In this document: positions 22,359 to 35,479 of the stretch, piece by piece | Position numbering within the stretch: the stretch's first letter is position 1 | Layout of the letters: every line of letters starts with the position of its first letter | NCBI GenBank assembly: GCA_022829145.1 | Contig: CM040746.1 | Location: forward strand, 4,611,499 to 4,675,498 | Source: Albula goreensis | Taxonomy: Eukaryota; Chordata; Actinopteri; Albuliformes; Albulidae | DNA: 64,000 nucleotides | Reading direction: 5' to 3' | Made by a program: the position numbers and the translations under genes | Notes under the pieces: generated by a model | Database searches by the model: none | The model's input: only the letters and a program-made list of their open reading frames with translations | Told to the model about the DNA's origin: nothing

Positions 22359-25049
22359 CGGGAGAGGGTGGTGGAGCGTGTTAAGGGGTTGGGGGGGGCG
22401 CATATGTTTCAAATGGGGGGCAAGACCCAGAAAACACTCTGCTAACTCAAAGCTCAAAGTGGAGCGTTGAAAACCGGTAGTACCCCCCTCCGCGCCCTCG
22501 GCAGAAGCAACAAACAAACCACTCTTCCTTTTATGATTTCATATCCGTCCCATTGATTACGGTCTTGAATCTGTGGCCCCTTTTGCGAAATGCCCACTCC
22601 GCAGCCGGAGAATCAGTTCATTTCAATCCAGCCTCTCGCCAGCTTCGGTCTGAAGCCCTGCCAACCGAACAGCGACGTTCCAATATTTACATTTGTATGT
22701 AAATGTAGGGCGCTATCCTATATGGCACGGGAGGTGCTTGCTCGCTCCGTATGCGTTCTGACATGTCATAGCAGTGTTGAGCTGAATAATTCTTCTAATG
22801 TGTATGTTATTTTAATGTTAAAGCCCCCTTGGGCGCGGCACATCTGACGCATGCTAATTGAGCTGGTGAGGCCTCGCATCCACAGCGCCATGCAATTTGG
22901 ATACACATCACAAAGCCTGGTCTATGATCCTCCGTCAATAAGAAATACAAAAAAAGTCTTTACATCATTTTTAAAAGAGGCATCATCATTGACATGGGCT
23001 GTACTATGTGACAGTCAAAGATAAAGACAAAGCTATACTTGCTTTGTGAAACGTTCACCATATACGCAATTTAACCCCTTTCATGTAAGCTTTCGTATTG
23101 ATGTGTATTGCCACGCTTTGTTTTAACGTATTGTGATGTTTCAACTTATTTCACGTTACAGTTCAGGTCTTCGCTGTAAAGGAGAACTTGTTGTCAGCTG
23201 GCATTCTTTGATAAATAAATTTAAGTCACTCCAAGATGAATGGGCTCTCAGTGAGACTCGGGTCATACAGGACAGACTCGCAATTGGTGTAAGGCAGAGG
23301 GTGTGCGCTATCTTCTTGCTGTGTGCTGTAAAGCGTTGGGTGGTCCAGGTATCTTTCGTGACTTTGACAGATGGTCTGGCCTGTGCCACCGTCCAAGACC
23401 AACCATTGTCTGGCGGGTGACGTCGGCATGGTGTGTCAGGGCCCTCAGCTGGGCCGGAACAGGGTTTCGGTCTGAAGTTGCGGGTAATTCAACTCCTCCA
23501 GGGCACTTCGGTGAGAGACCCAGTGTTAGTGCGCCCTCTACTGGAAAATTCGTGCATTCCAGAAATTTGACCGGAGAACTAAAGTTATGTTAAGCGTCAG
23601 AATAGGTACATATTTCATGAATGGAATTGGACAAACAATAAATAAATAAAGTGCAATTAAAAAAAAACAACAAGCATAGACAGGCAAGTATTAAATTCAT
23701 CAATTAAGTCATAAATACATGATGCTTTTTGAAATGAATTTAAGTTATGGATTGGATTACTGGGCAGTGATTCAAAAGATGTTCTACAGTGTAGTTATTA
23801 TACATGACATTAGATATGTACACCGTGCTTGTTTTGTTTATAAACACCAGTGTCTCTCCTGTGCATTGTTTTTTATTTTACCACAATGGTGAATAGTAAC
23901 TACAAAGGCATCCAAACTCCCTGGAGAGAATTTTCCTTTTTTCCTTTGTTAACGTGTAAAAACCGAGAGATGAAAAGGGAAATCCTGCTACGTCTCTGAA
24001 GCAGTGCACCCCTGAGTCGCCCGGCGCGGTTCTGGAGCCGATCCTCAGGCCGACGTACGTTTAAACAATGGCAAATTGCATTGTGTGTTGCTCTAAATAA
24101 AACGTGTCACAAGGCGCACAGACTCTCTCGCACGGTTGGTTTTTCACAGCCTGTTAACAAGCACCAACACAAAGAGAAGGGGGTATTCTTGCCACTGAAA
24201 GCCATGTTCATTGTTTGCTTGGCGGTCCAACGTTTCTCTTGAGCTCTTCCCGGGAGTTACGGAGTCCAACAAGCGTAAGCGGAGCCAATTGCCTCCCCCA
24301 GCGGAGATATTGGTGGGCTGGAGACCACTGTGAATCTCGGTAGTTTCGGTGTTCCAAACGCCAGCCGTCTGAATTCCTTATTTTTTCACACTTACCAGTC
24401 TTCCTCCAGTTATTTTATTCAAGCATTTAAGTAAGAGAGACTGACAGTCTTAACAAAGACGGATTAGTTCCTCTTAGCTCTATGAATTCTTAGCACGGAC
24501 GGTTTGCTATTTGTGTACGTGTGCAAGCTATTTTTTACTCTCAGTAAAGTACAATTTCCTGAGAGTGTCTAAAAACTTTTGTTTTCTTATTATAATCATT
24601 CTTTAACAGTCTGGAAAAAGATAACAAAAATATGTGCCGTTTTAATGGAACGGGTGGGGGAGTATGAGAGCTGTAGTTTAAAACTTGACAGGCAGGCATG
24701 AAAGGTGGAGGTTGTGCTTTGTTCCCTGTGCACAGAGTGCTGGGAGCAGAGTGAGCTTGCTGTATTTGAACAGGCGTTGTTTTAAAGCGGGAACAGCGTG
24801 GGGCCACCACACAGAAGTACATGAGAGGAGGAGAAGCCACTGTGCCTCTACTACTGTTTATTCACAACTGACATGGCACAAGCTGAGAGCCCTGCTCAAT
24901 AGCACTGAGAGCATGTCACTCACCTTGTGAGTGAAGGGGGCTTGGGGGAGGGGGGGTTGGGGGGGTGCTGGAGTGTTAATGTACTGCACCCCTAAATTAA
25001 TCACAGCTATATGATTCTTCAGCTTTCCTATAATCCAGATTGGGGGTAG
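22359..25049. other. Unique non-coding DNA
   Basis: No supported gene. Short frames at 23133-23420, 23303-23593 and 24541-24840 overlap on both strands without domains. GCGCCCTCTACTGG at 23530-23543 is a phrase often seen in fish dispersed repeats, but no boundaries could be set. Confidence 0.4.
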
Positions 25050-25137
25050 AAGGCCCTTCCCTTCAGATGTAAAGCATTTTGAAACCCTTATAAAGTGCAA
25101 TGCATTTGTATTATTATTATTATTATTATTATTATTT
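25050..25137 (+). mobile_element. 3' end of a retroposon with (ATT)n tail
   Basis: TGTAAAGCATTTTGAAACCCTTATAAAG-type sequence leads into ATT trinucleotides (25109-25136). This order (GTAAAGCGCTTTGA..., then ATT units) is typical of the 3' ends of fish LINE/SINE copies. The body upstream is not recognisable. Confidence 0.5.
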
Positions 25138-26137
25138 TTATTATCATTATTTTCAGTTGTAGTTCTGCTATTTGCTTTAAGCTGTTGGAAAGTGAACTAT
25201 ATATGATAGAATTGCATCACTAACAATCAAAGCCTTAATCTTTTGGATTGGCACCTGGCTGTATTGAGCAATGTTATGCATCAAAATCTCTCGGTAATTA
25301 AGGCAGGGTGTGGCTGAGCCAAAGCCTTTGTGTTTCTTGTGTGGGACAAGCCATCTGTCCCTCTGACTCCTTAGGGTCAGTCCTCAGTCTTTCTGAGGAC
25401 TGACCCTAATAACTGAGACGATGTCAGTTATCGCTGTGAAAGTGATGCAGCAGCATATAGCAGTGAATTCAGTGCATGGGCTGAGAACCACCTGATACTG
25501 ACCAATAAGCAAGCAGAGTAAGACAACAGCGCAGAATCTATAAAAACATTATTCATAAGTGATAATTATACTAGAACATGAGGAAGAGCCTCCCCCAACC
25601 CCTCCCTCTAATAGAGAGTTTTAAATGTAAAATAATTATACAATCCTTTCAGAACTTAATCACCAGTGTCCTGTGTATTTCTTGGCTGACACTGTTGTTG
25701 TCTGCCACCAGAGAGCGCTCTTTTATTGATGTAAAATATTTGATGAGGAAATCTGTGGTGATGTAGTGGATGGCACAAAGGCAGAGTGTCCCCATGCCTC
25801 ATGTCAGTGTTGTAATCCTCAGTTTTCCCACTTTTTCTTTTTACAAAATGAACAGAAAGTGTGTGCAATGCAAGTGAAAGTGGCTCAATGCTCTATGCTC
25901 TGTGTATTTATTCTATTACAATGCAATTTATATAATTTTCTACAGAATTTGATACAGTTTGGTACATGAAAATTGTAACTCGAAAAAGATAAGACTTCAT
26001 GAAATTAAAAACCAGCTTTATTTATGAATTAATTTCTGTAATTTTCTACAGATGTGATGATCTGGCACATGACTGGTGCTCCTTTACATTTACAGCCCTG
26101 TCGCCTAAAACTGCAGGGAGTGGCAGGTACCTGTGTA
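25138..26137. other. Unique non-coding DNA
   Basis: Holds the perfect hairpin at 25371-25409, annotated separately. No gene was seen. Confidence 0.4.
25371..25409. repeat. Perfect 17-bp inverted repeat, 5-nt loop
   Basis: TTAGGGTCAGTCCTCAG (25371-25387) and its exact reverse complement (25393-25409) flank the loop TCTTT. The stem has no mismatch; pairing outside it is broken. It resembles neither a terminator nor a standard microRNA precursor, being shorter than animal pre-miRNA stems. Confidence 0.9.
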
Positions 26138-27829
26138 CTAAACCAACACAGCCCTGTAGCCCAGTCTAACAGCTGTGTCAGGAAGGAGTGCAAGTTAACA
26201 GCTGTGTCAGGAAGGAGTGCAACACAGCCCTGTAGCCCAGTCTAACAGCTGTGTGGAAGGAGTGCAGGAAGGCTGTGCAAGTTTAACCCAACACAGCCCT
26301 GTAACACAGCCCTGTAGCCCAGTCTAACAGCTGTGTCAGGAAGGAGTGCAAGTTTAACCCAACACAGCCCTGTAGCCCAGTCTAACAGCTGTGTCAGGAA
26401 GGAGTGCAAGTTTAACCCAACACAGCCCTGTAGCCCAGTCTAACAGCTTTGCAGGAAGGAGTGCAAGTTTAACCCAACACAGCCCTGTAGCCCAGTCTAA
26501 CAGCTGTGTCAGGAAGGAGTGCAAGTTTAACCCAACACAGCCCTGTAGCCCAGTCTAACAGCTGTGGAAGGAGTCAAGGAACCCAACACAGCCCTGCAAG
26601 TTTAAGCTGTGTCAGGAAGGAGTGCAAGTTTAACCCAACACAGCCCTGTAGCCCAGTCTAACAGCTGTGTCAGGAAGGAGTGCAAGTTTAACCCAGTCTA
26701 ACAGCCCTGTGCAAGTTTAACCCAACCCAGCCTAACAGTTTTGTCAGGAAGGAGTGCAAGTTTAACCCAACACAGCCCTGTAGCCCAGTCTAACAGCTGT
26801 GTCAGGAAGGAGTGCAAGTTTAACCCAACACAGCCCTGTAGCCCAGTCTAACAGCTGTGTCAGGAAGGAGTGCAAGTTTAACCCAACACAGCCCTGTAGC
26901 CCAGTCTAACAGCTTTGCAGGAAGGAGTGCAAGTTTAACCCAACACAGCCCTTAACAGCTTGCAACACAGCCCTGCCCTGTAGCCCAGTCTAACAGCTTT
27001 GCAGGAAGGAGTGCAAGTTTAACCCAACACAGCCCTGTAGCCCAGTCTAACAGCTGTGTCAGGAAGGAGTGCAAGTTTAACCCAACACAGCCCTGTAGCC
27101 CAGTCTAACAGCTTTGCAGGAAGGAGTGCAAGTTTAACCCAACACAGCCCTGTAGCCCAGTCTAACAGCTGTGTCAGGAAGGAGTGCAAGTTTAACCCAA
27201 CACAGCCCTGTAGCCCAGTCTAACAGCTTTGCAGGAAGGAGTTTAACAAGTTTAACCAGTCTAACAGCTTTGCAGCCCTGTAGCCCAGTCTAACAGCTTT
27301 GCAGGAAGGAGTGCAAGTTTAACCCAACACAGCCCTGTAGCCCAGTCTAACAGCTTTGCAGGAAGGAGTGCAAGTTTAACCCAACACAGCCCTGTAGCCC
27401 AGTCTAACAGCTTTGCAGGAAGGAGTGCAAGTTTAACCCAACACAGCCCTGTAGCCCAGTCTAACAGCTGTGTCAGGAAGGAGTGCAAGTTTAACCCAAC
27501 ACAGCCCTGTAGCCCAATCTAACAGCTTTGCAGGAAGGAGTGCAAGTTTAACCCAACACAGCCCTGTCGCCCAGTCTAACAGCTGTGTCAGGAAGGAGTG
27601 CAAGTTTAACCCAACACAGCCCTGTAGCCCAGTCTAACAGCTTTGCAGGAAGGAGTGCAAGTTTAACCCAACACAGCCCTGTTGCCCAATCTAACAGCTT
27701 TGCAGGAAGGAGTGCAAGTTTAACCCAACACAGCCCTGTAGCCCAGTCTAACAGCTTTGCAGGAAGGAGTGCAAGTTTAACCCAACACAGCCCTGTAGCC
27801 CAGTCTAACAGCTTTGCAGGAAGGAGCCC
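26138..27829. repeat. 57/58-bp minisatellite, about 29 units
   Basis: The unit runs ACAGCTGTGTCAGGAAGGAG, TGCAAGTTTAACCCAACACA, GCCCTGTAGCCCAGTCTA. Two length forms alternate irregularly: 58 bp with GCTGTGTCAGG and 57 bp with GCTTTGCAGG. The 57-bp form is a multiple of three, so runs of it keep a frame open (plus 27585-27962, minus 27261-27488 and 27548-27850); the 58-bp form breaks the frame. Some units are scrambled, with pieces in the wrong order or partial (about 26260-26310, 26560-26610, 26690-26735, 26940-26985, 27240-27285). It is contiguous tandem DNA without spacers, so not a CRISPR array. Confidence 0.95.
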
Positions 27830-28168
27830 AGGTGTCTGTGTTTGTGCCATTACTACAAAAATGATTCATCCTGCCATTACAAGGGTGCTGAAGAGAGCTC
27901 TCCACAGTATGGATTTTTACTCTCCCATATATATTACTGTAGAAAAAACAGGGACCTTTTAGCAAAAGGCTGTTTTTTCCCCATTATGTATGCTCACAGC
28001 CTCTCATCTGAGTCAAGCACATAATGGCATCATGGGTAAGTGCTGCTCTCTGAGCCACTGTTCTTGTGTGGAAGGGCACTGTCACTGGGGGGAAGAGCAT
28101 TGACATGAAGCAACATGTAGGGTAGAAATCTCTTGCTGGGTCCACAGCCGCATCACCTGGACTCTGAC
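27830..28168. other. Short unique spacer between two minisatellites
   Basis: No gene or repeat recognised in these ~340 bp. Confidence 0.5.
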
Positions 28169-28498
28169 AAACACAGGCTAAACCCAGGCTAAACATGGGC
28201 CAAACACAGGTTAACTACAGGCCAAACATTGGCTAAACACAGGCCAAACACAGGCTGAACACAGGCCAAACACAGGCTAACCACAGGCTAAATTGAGGCC
28301 AAACACAGGCCAAACCCAGATTGACTACAGACCAAATACAGGTTAACCACAGGCCAGATGCAGGCTAAACTGTGGCCAAACATAGGTCAAATACAGGGTA
28401 ACTGCAAGCTAAACTGAGGCCAAATCCAGGTAAAACACAAGGCAAACATAGGCTAAACACAGTCCAAACACAGGTCAAAGACAGGCCAAAAAAAGGTG
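28169..28498. repeat. 12-bp minisatellite, about 27 units
   Basis: Units of AGGCYAAACACA with frequent substitutions; GGCTAAAC and GGCCAAAC forms are interspersed, sometimes alternating. Degeneration increases toward the 3' side. Adjacent to, but unrelated in sequence to, the 57/58-bp array. Confidence 0.9.
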
Positions 28499-29580
28499 AA
28501 ATGAACTCCAGGTTTTCTCTCGTCCCCTCCTTCTGTGTGAATAGCCAGGCTGTGGAGATAAGCAGTGTGCTAATCCCCCACCACTCTTATTAATTATTCC
28601 TCTGTAATTCCAGGGCTTTTCACACGGAGCACACATTAGCCCAATGGGATGAGATCAGAACCTGGGATGGCATCCCAGACATGGTCGTTGTCCTCTGGCC
28701 TGTCTTGTTACAGAATTTCATAACCCAAAGAAATTATTTTTATGTAATTGTGTTTATTTGGTTTGGGACGGTGTACAAGAAACAGCTGCCTGAACACTGG
28801 GCAATGATGGATTGCACCAGGTTTATCTAACAGCTTCTTCATGTTCGATTTTCCCCATTCTGTAGAATGGATGAGGTCAATCTGGGACAGTCTAGTGCAA
28901 GAATTCCAGGGCTTTTTCTCCACAAACAACTGGACAGATCTAGTGGTGTGTTGCGTGGTGTTCAATGTGCTTCACACGCCTGTCCCTCACGTGAGATGCC
29001 AAGCTGTAATGACCGCACACGTTAACGGCTGCTTCCTGGCTTTTACTCAGAGAAACAGTCATCAATCGAAAACAGAGTGCAATAGTGTCGGAATCCATTG
29101 GAGAGCTGGGAAAACAACTTTGTAAACATTAGAACTACAACACATATGTAAAATATTGAAGAACGTACATCATAGAATGTGGGGAATCAATAAATTAACT
29201 TTTAATGCCAAAATAATCATTCTTTCACTGGAGTGGGTGGCAGGGGGAGGGGATGAATGTGTCAGAATGAGTCAGACAGCCCTATGAGGGTCCTGTGGCA
29301 TGACCTTGCTGCTGATTGGCTCCTGAAGGCCCCTCCCAGGGGAAATCATGGAGTCCTGACCAAATTTACAGTCCTCCTCGCCCATGCGTGAGCCTTTATG
29401 AGCACCTGGAGGTCTGGAGGTCTGGAGGTCCTTTCTCCGCTCTGGAGGGAGATATCCTGCCCCCTTCCCTGTAGTCGCAAAGGGCTCACCTCCCTTCCCC
29501 TTTCTGCAGATCGTGCCCACCACATTAAAGCACCTTTCAACTCTCCACTCTTTCCCAGGACCTTGTCTTTAGCTGCCACA
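28499..29580. other. Unique non-coding DNA
   Basis: 28510-28650 is repeat-free with TATTAATTATTCC and CACATTAGCCC segments and might be a conserved block. No exon recognised. Confidence 0.35.
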
Positions 29581-29647
29581 GGGCCCAGGTTTACCTGCCA
29601 TGGGTCCCACCTTTACCTGCCTCAGGGTCCCACCTTTACCTGCCACA
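29581..29647. repeat. 23-bp short tandem repeat, three units
   Basis: GGGTCCCACCTTTACCTGCC occurs twice in full and once diverged. Confidence 0.8.
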
Positions 29648-30044
29648 AAGATTACAGGAAAATGGGGCTGGCTCAACATGCTTTATTTAGCGGTGCATAC
29701 AGACCTGTTCTCTGCCCTGATGAAAGCTCAGTGGAGCAGCCCGAGGATCACTGGGGGCAAACCCTCACACACATTCAAAAAAGAAAAAATAAACCACCCC
29801 GTCAACTTGGAAATGTGAAGGACACTTTGTTTGTGATCAGTAATTTGGGGAGCTACAATAAAAGAGCATCCCCGCACGGTTATTTTACTCCACAGATTAC
29901 CTGCTGTTGATGTCAGTTTGCGTTCAAATGATGAGTGTTTCAAAAGAAATTTTGGAAAATCACAGAATGATCTGATTGCAATACAACTATTAATTTCCCA
30001 TTAAATTATGTTTTCTTCTTTTCTGGCCTCTTACATGGTGTGCT
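29648..30044. other. Unique non-coding DNA
   Basis: Nothing recognised. Confidence 0.45.
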
Positions 30045-30197
30045 GAAACACACACATGTACACACACACACACACATACACACACTCACACACACGAAAT
30101 GTGCGAAATGCCTCAATGTAAATGTAAGGTGTACCCAAACATTCCTTCATACACATAAACACACACACACACACACACTCACACACACATACACACA
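30045..30197. repeat. Two interrupted (CA)n tracts
   Basis: CA-rich stretches at 30045-30095 and 30150-30197 with a unique spacer between them. Confidence 0.85.
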
Positions 30198-30540
30198 TCA
30201 CATTCTGAAAGGCCTTCAGAAGGTCTTTATGACCTACCGGTCCATATCAGGTTCAAGGGCTGTTCCACGTATCCTGACTGAAATTCCCTGCACTGCTCCC
30301 AAACGGCTGGCTCTTTTATGGGAATGCCTCGGTATTTAAGATCCGTCTTATAAAGAACTGGAGCGTCTCAAAGGCCCCCAGATACCCTCAGAAGGGGGAA
30401 ACTTCTAAAGGACCTCAAATCATGACAGTCACTTCCCATAATCCCTCTGGGGCCCTGGCCATAAACAGGTTTTATTTATTTTGGCAGGCAGGAGCTTAAC
30501 AGCCATCATGTGACAGGAAGGGGTTTTAAAAGCAGCCCTG
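30198..30540. other. Unique non-coding DNA
   Basis: Nothing recognised. Confidence 0.4.
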
Positions 30541-30575
30541 CCCCCTACCCCACCCCCACCCCCACCCCCACCCCC
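30541..30575. repeat. (CCCCCA)n simple repeat
   Basis: About four to five hexamer units. Confidence 0.85.
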
Positions 30576-32249
30576 TGTTTGGGGAGCGGCCCCCCGTCAG
30601 CTTGTTACGCCTCTGACAGGTGCTAACTCTACCCTGCTCTCGATCAATCAGCTGCAGCAAGCTCAGACTCTCAGATCTTTCTGGAGCTTTCTAAAACAGC
30701 CTCTCCATGGGCCCTAACGGTAATGACAGAGAGAACCGAGCAGATTTCCTCCCTCTTCATGGTGTTTACAGTCACCACACACAGACATCGACCTGCTCAA
30801 CAATGACACAGTGTCGGTGCAGTCTTAGCTCACTGTCTAAGGGATCCTTACCCTTAAATATTTCCACCTGGAAAAACAAAGACGACAGGGGGGCGAAAGT
30901 TGATGACGCCATAACCAAAACTCTGGCCAGACAAACAGTCTGCCCTTTGGTAGTATTTGAAGGCATCCTGGAGACATCATCATTGTTATAATCACTGCAT
31001 CTGGTGGCGTATGGCATTCTGAAGTTCAGCATCTCTCTCTCTCTCTATTGTTCCCTTCGATAGACAGGTGGAGCCCACCATGCCTTCTGCGCAGTCCCTC
31101 TCTTTGGCCAAAAGATGGCGCTGTTTCTCTCAAGATACCAGCATCCAAGGCAGTGCCCTCTCTCTTGGTCTGAAGAAGAAAAATCTATTATGTGGTAGAA
31201 AAGCTTTAATTGAATCCATCTATCTACCTGATGTATTTATGTCTGTCTCTTTGGTAACTTCTTTCTCTGAAGACAGATGCGGTTGATATAGACGTGGCGA
31301 GTCAAAACAGTCCTTCCTTAAAAGGATTTGAGTGATGGGATCATTAAGGGTAGGTTTTAATTTTAGTTCTCTGTCATGCTTTTATCCGAATTAAAATCCC
31401 CATAAAGTAACAGTTTAGAGCCAGGGTAGCAGGTGCTAAACTAAAATAGATTTTTGTCTTTCTTTGATTTCAATGACTCGGGAGAAGAGTGGCGCTGACA
31501 GTTCCTGTATAATTTTCATTTTCTGGCCGGAGAAGAAACAGAAAGAATAAAAGGCACACAGAAGGTATCTGTATCTGCATTCTCTGTCAGCTGGATCTAC
31601 TGTCCTCCTCCTCCTTCCTCCTCCCCTCTTCACCACCTTCCTCTAAACTTTCATCTTCTGTTGTCTGAGGACAGGGAGAAAACCACCTCATCCCTATGCA
31701 CAGATATATTTAATTATTCTACCACCATGCCACTGTTTTTAACCCTTAGTGTGTGGGTATACCAAGTTATATCAGCACACCATTGGTCTTTTTACTCCTG
31801 GTGTGCAGGTTTGTTTGGATATCACAATAACATGCCATTAGCCGATTAGCTCTGCATTTTTATTGCACTGATTGTGTCACAGAGAATTATTTCCTCGCTT
31901 ATTTTATGTATTTCAATATAAACTGTTCTAGTATTATTTTACTAGTATCTATTTTTAGATATTTGTCAAGTCATGGACCTTCTTATAATTGCATTTCCAG
32001 CCATGTTTCTGTCTCCAGTTTCAACAGTGTGTACTAAGTAAATTCATTTGTAGTTTGTATTGAACTTGTATTGTACTTGTCATGATATTCATAGCTTTGG
32101 TCAGTGTTTGCTCTTGGTGGAAAATGAGGTAAACTGTAACATCATCTACTCTGCTTTATTCTACTCTGATCTACTGTGGTCTTATTGTCTGCCCCCACCC
32201 ACCCTTTCCAGCTCTACCTTATTATACTATACTTTATGCAGATTTACCT
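30576..32249. other. Unique non-coding DNA
   Basis: A (CT)n tract lies at 31031-31046. 32130-32250 is rich in CTACTCT/TTATACTATAC imperfect units. No gene recognised. Confidence 0.4.
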
Positions 32250-32350
32250 GTAGTTTGTATACTACCTGTCTGTTGATTATATTGTTATTATTTAGTCACT
32301 TGCATTTCCCCCTGGGGATTAATGAAGTAAAGTGTACTCTACTATACTCT
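32250..32350 (+). mobile_element. 3' end of a non-LTR retrotransposon (Rex1/RTE-like tail)
   Basis: TTGCATTTCCCCCTGGGGATTAATGAAGTAAAG-type sequence (about 32302-32334) matches the phrase found at the 3' ends of common fish LINEs (TTTCCCC-TGGGATTAATAAAGT). Only a short terminal piece remains. Exact family uncertain. Confidence 0.5.
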
Positions 32351-33069
32351 GTACACTGTGTTCTAGTCTGCTTAAACAACATATTCGTATATTCTCACTG
32401 CCAAAGCCTGAAACAGCAGTGGTTTATAACTCTTTTATATTTGAACTTTGGAGGACCTTCACTGGTGACAGCCAACAAACTCACTAATGCCCTCCTCACC
32501 CCCCCCCCCCTTTTCTCACTCTTTTCATTCTCTCTCTCTCTCTCGCTCAGGGCCAGTTCAGAGCTTGGTACCCCACACTGAAGAGCACTGATGAGTGCGA
32601 GACTGTGTGTTTGTGTCACCCCTTCCCATCTGCCAAATCCAGCCCTTTACTCACCATTGAGGAGGTTATTTGTTACCTTTTGTTCTGCACCGTACGTCCT
32701 CGACGCTGATAAGAGCGTTGCGTAACACTTAAAGTGTAAGACAGACATGTTTGTGAAGATCATAGCGGTGGAGTGCTTTGGGGAACTGGTCCCAGGACTT
32801 TTTAGGGGCAGCGTTTCTCTGGGTCTGCAGAGCGATGCTGCTGTCAGATGACCTCACAGCAGGACATGGAGCTGTCTGCCAGCTGTCTGCCAGGGTGCTT
32901 CACAGGGCTCACACAGGGGGGTGACAGCTGCGCCCCCTGACAAAAATGAGAGGAATCACAGTCATATTTAACAGGTAGCCTTGACAGGGTGACTTGCATC
33001 ATAAATGTTTTGCATATTATCTGTGTGAATGGCACAACGATTTATTAATTTAATAATGTCAGTATCTGC
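32351..33069. other. Unique non-coding DNA with short C and CT tracts
   Basis: C-run at 32500-32510 and (CT)n at 32529-32545. No gene recognised. Confidence 0.4.
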
Positions 33070-33168
33070 AATATTGACTTTTAGCAGACAACCGTATCCA
33101 GAATGACCTGCAAGGCTTACATTTATTAACACACTGTCAGTTTATACCGCTGAGTATTAACGAAGCAT
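33070..33168 (-). mobile_element. V-SINE-like SINE tail, minus strand, 5'-truncated
   Basis: TTTTAGCAGACAACCGTATC followed by CAGAATGACCTGCAAGG is the reverse complement of the CTTGTAAGTCACTCTGGATAAG-CTGCTAAA tail, and TTTATACCGCTGAGTATTAA matches the middle segment seen at 20.8 kb. The tRNA-like head is missing, cut by the adjacent LINE end. Confidence 0.7.
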
Positions 33169-33470
33169 GTTATGATGAGCTACTTAAAAAATCTTCAGGA
33201 GTTGGTCACGCTTAGTGAATTTAAAACTGTTGTTAAGAGTTTGGAAACAGAGTCTATTGGGAATTGCAAATGTTTGTTAGCTGGAAATTGATTGCCTTTG
33301 CTCTTCGTTGTCTTTTGCACTTATCCTTGTTCTTTTTGCGTATTTTTATACTTGTGTTGTATTGTTTTGTCTGAAACTTGATGTGCTACTTTTCTTGGCC
33401 AGGTCTCTCTTGTAAAAGAGATTTTAGACTCAATGGGAAAAACCTGGTGAAATAAAGGTTAAATAAAAAC
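33169..33470 (+). mobile_element. Non-LTR retrotransposon 3' end (L1/L2-type), 5'-truncated
   Basis: The 3' untranslated end is recognisable from TCTTGGCCAGGTCTCTCTTG (33396-33415) through AAAGAGATTTTAGACTCAATGG to ACCTGGTGAAATAAAGGTTAAATAAA (to 33466). Upstream, LQELVTLSEFKTVVKS can be read in the plus frame (about 33193-33240), consistent with the C-terminal end of a LINE reverse transcriptase protein. It is directly joined to the minus-strand SINE tail. Family assignment is from memory of fish repeats. Confidence 0.6.
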
Positions 33471-33576
33471 CCTGTTCACAGTTTGGTTTTTATGATTATA
33501 TCAAATGGAGGTCAGTCCAGCTGAACTCAGACTCAATCCCCTCTAGTTTCTCATCCATTTCCTTACTATATAGCTG

Positions 33577-34387
33577 CAACTGCACTGCTCTCTGACCCAC
33601 GGTCCTCGCTAACCCAGCACCATATCACACTGCTCTCTGACCCACGGTCCTCGCTAACCCAGCACCATATCACACTGCTCCCTGACTCACTGCCCTTTCT
33701 AACCCAGCACCATATTACACTGCTCTCTGACCCACGGTCCTCGCTAAACCCAGCACCATGTTACACTGCTCTCTGACCCACGGTCCTCGCTAAACCCAGC
33801 ACCATGTCACACTGCTCTCTGACCCACGGTCCTCGCTAACCCAACACCATATCACACTGCTCCTTGACTCACTGCCCTTTCTAACACAGCACCATATCAC
33901 ACTGCTCCCTGACTCACTGCCCTTTCTAACCCAGCACCATATTACACTGCTCTCTGACCCACTGCCCTTTCTAACCCAGCACCATATCACACTGCTCCCT
34001 GACTCACTGCCCTTTCTAACCCAGCACCATATTACACTGCTCTCTGACCCACTGCCCTTTCTAACCCAGCACTATATCACACTGCTCTCTGACCCACTGC
34101 CCTTTCTAACCCAGCACCATATTACACTGCTCTCTGACCCACTGCCCTTTCTAACCCAGCACTATATCACACTGCTCTCTGACCCACTGCCCTTTCTAAC
34201 CCAGCACCATATCACACTGCTCCCTGACTCACTGCCCTTTCTAACCCAGCACTATATCACACTGCTCTCTGACCCACTGCCCTTTCTAACCCAGCACCAT
34301 ATTACACTGCTCTCTGACCCACTGCCCTTTCTAACCCAGCACCATATTACACTGCTCTCTGACCCACTGCCCTTTCTAACCCAGCAC
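33577..34387. repeat. 45-bp minisatellite, about 18 units
   Basis: The unit is 45 bp: ACCATATCACACTGCTCTCT, GACCCACTGCCCTTTCTAAC, CCAGC. Three subtypes differ at CGGTCCTCGCTAA versus CTGCCCTTTCTAA and at CTCTCTGACCCAC versus CTCCCTGACTCAC. The CGGTCCTCG subtype is confined to the left third; two of those units are 46 bp. Forty-five is a multiple of three, which keeps a 66-codon minus frame open (33790-33990, 15-residue repeats). Confidence 0.95.

Positions 34388-35479
<1,092 letters not shown>

Noticed and set aside
25371..25409. microRNA precursor
   Set aside because: The stem is only 17 bp and pairing stops at once outside it; animal precursors need about 30 bp or more.
26138..27829. Possible CRISPR array
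   Set aside because: Units are contiguous with no unique spacers, and all other evidence is vertebrate.
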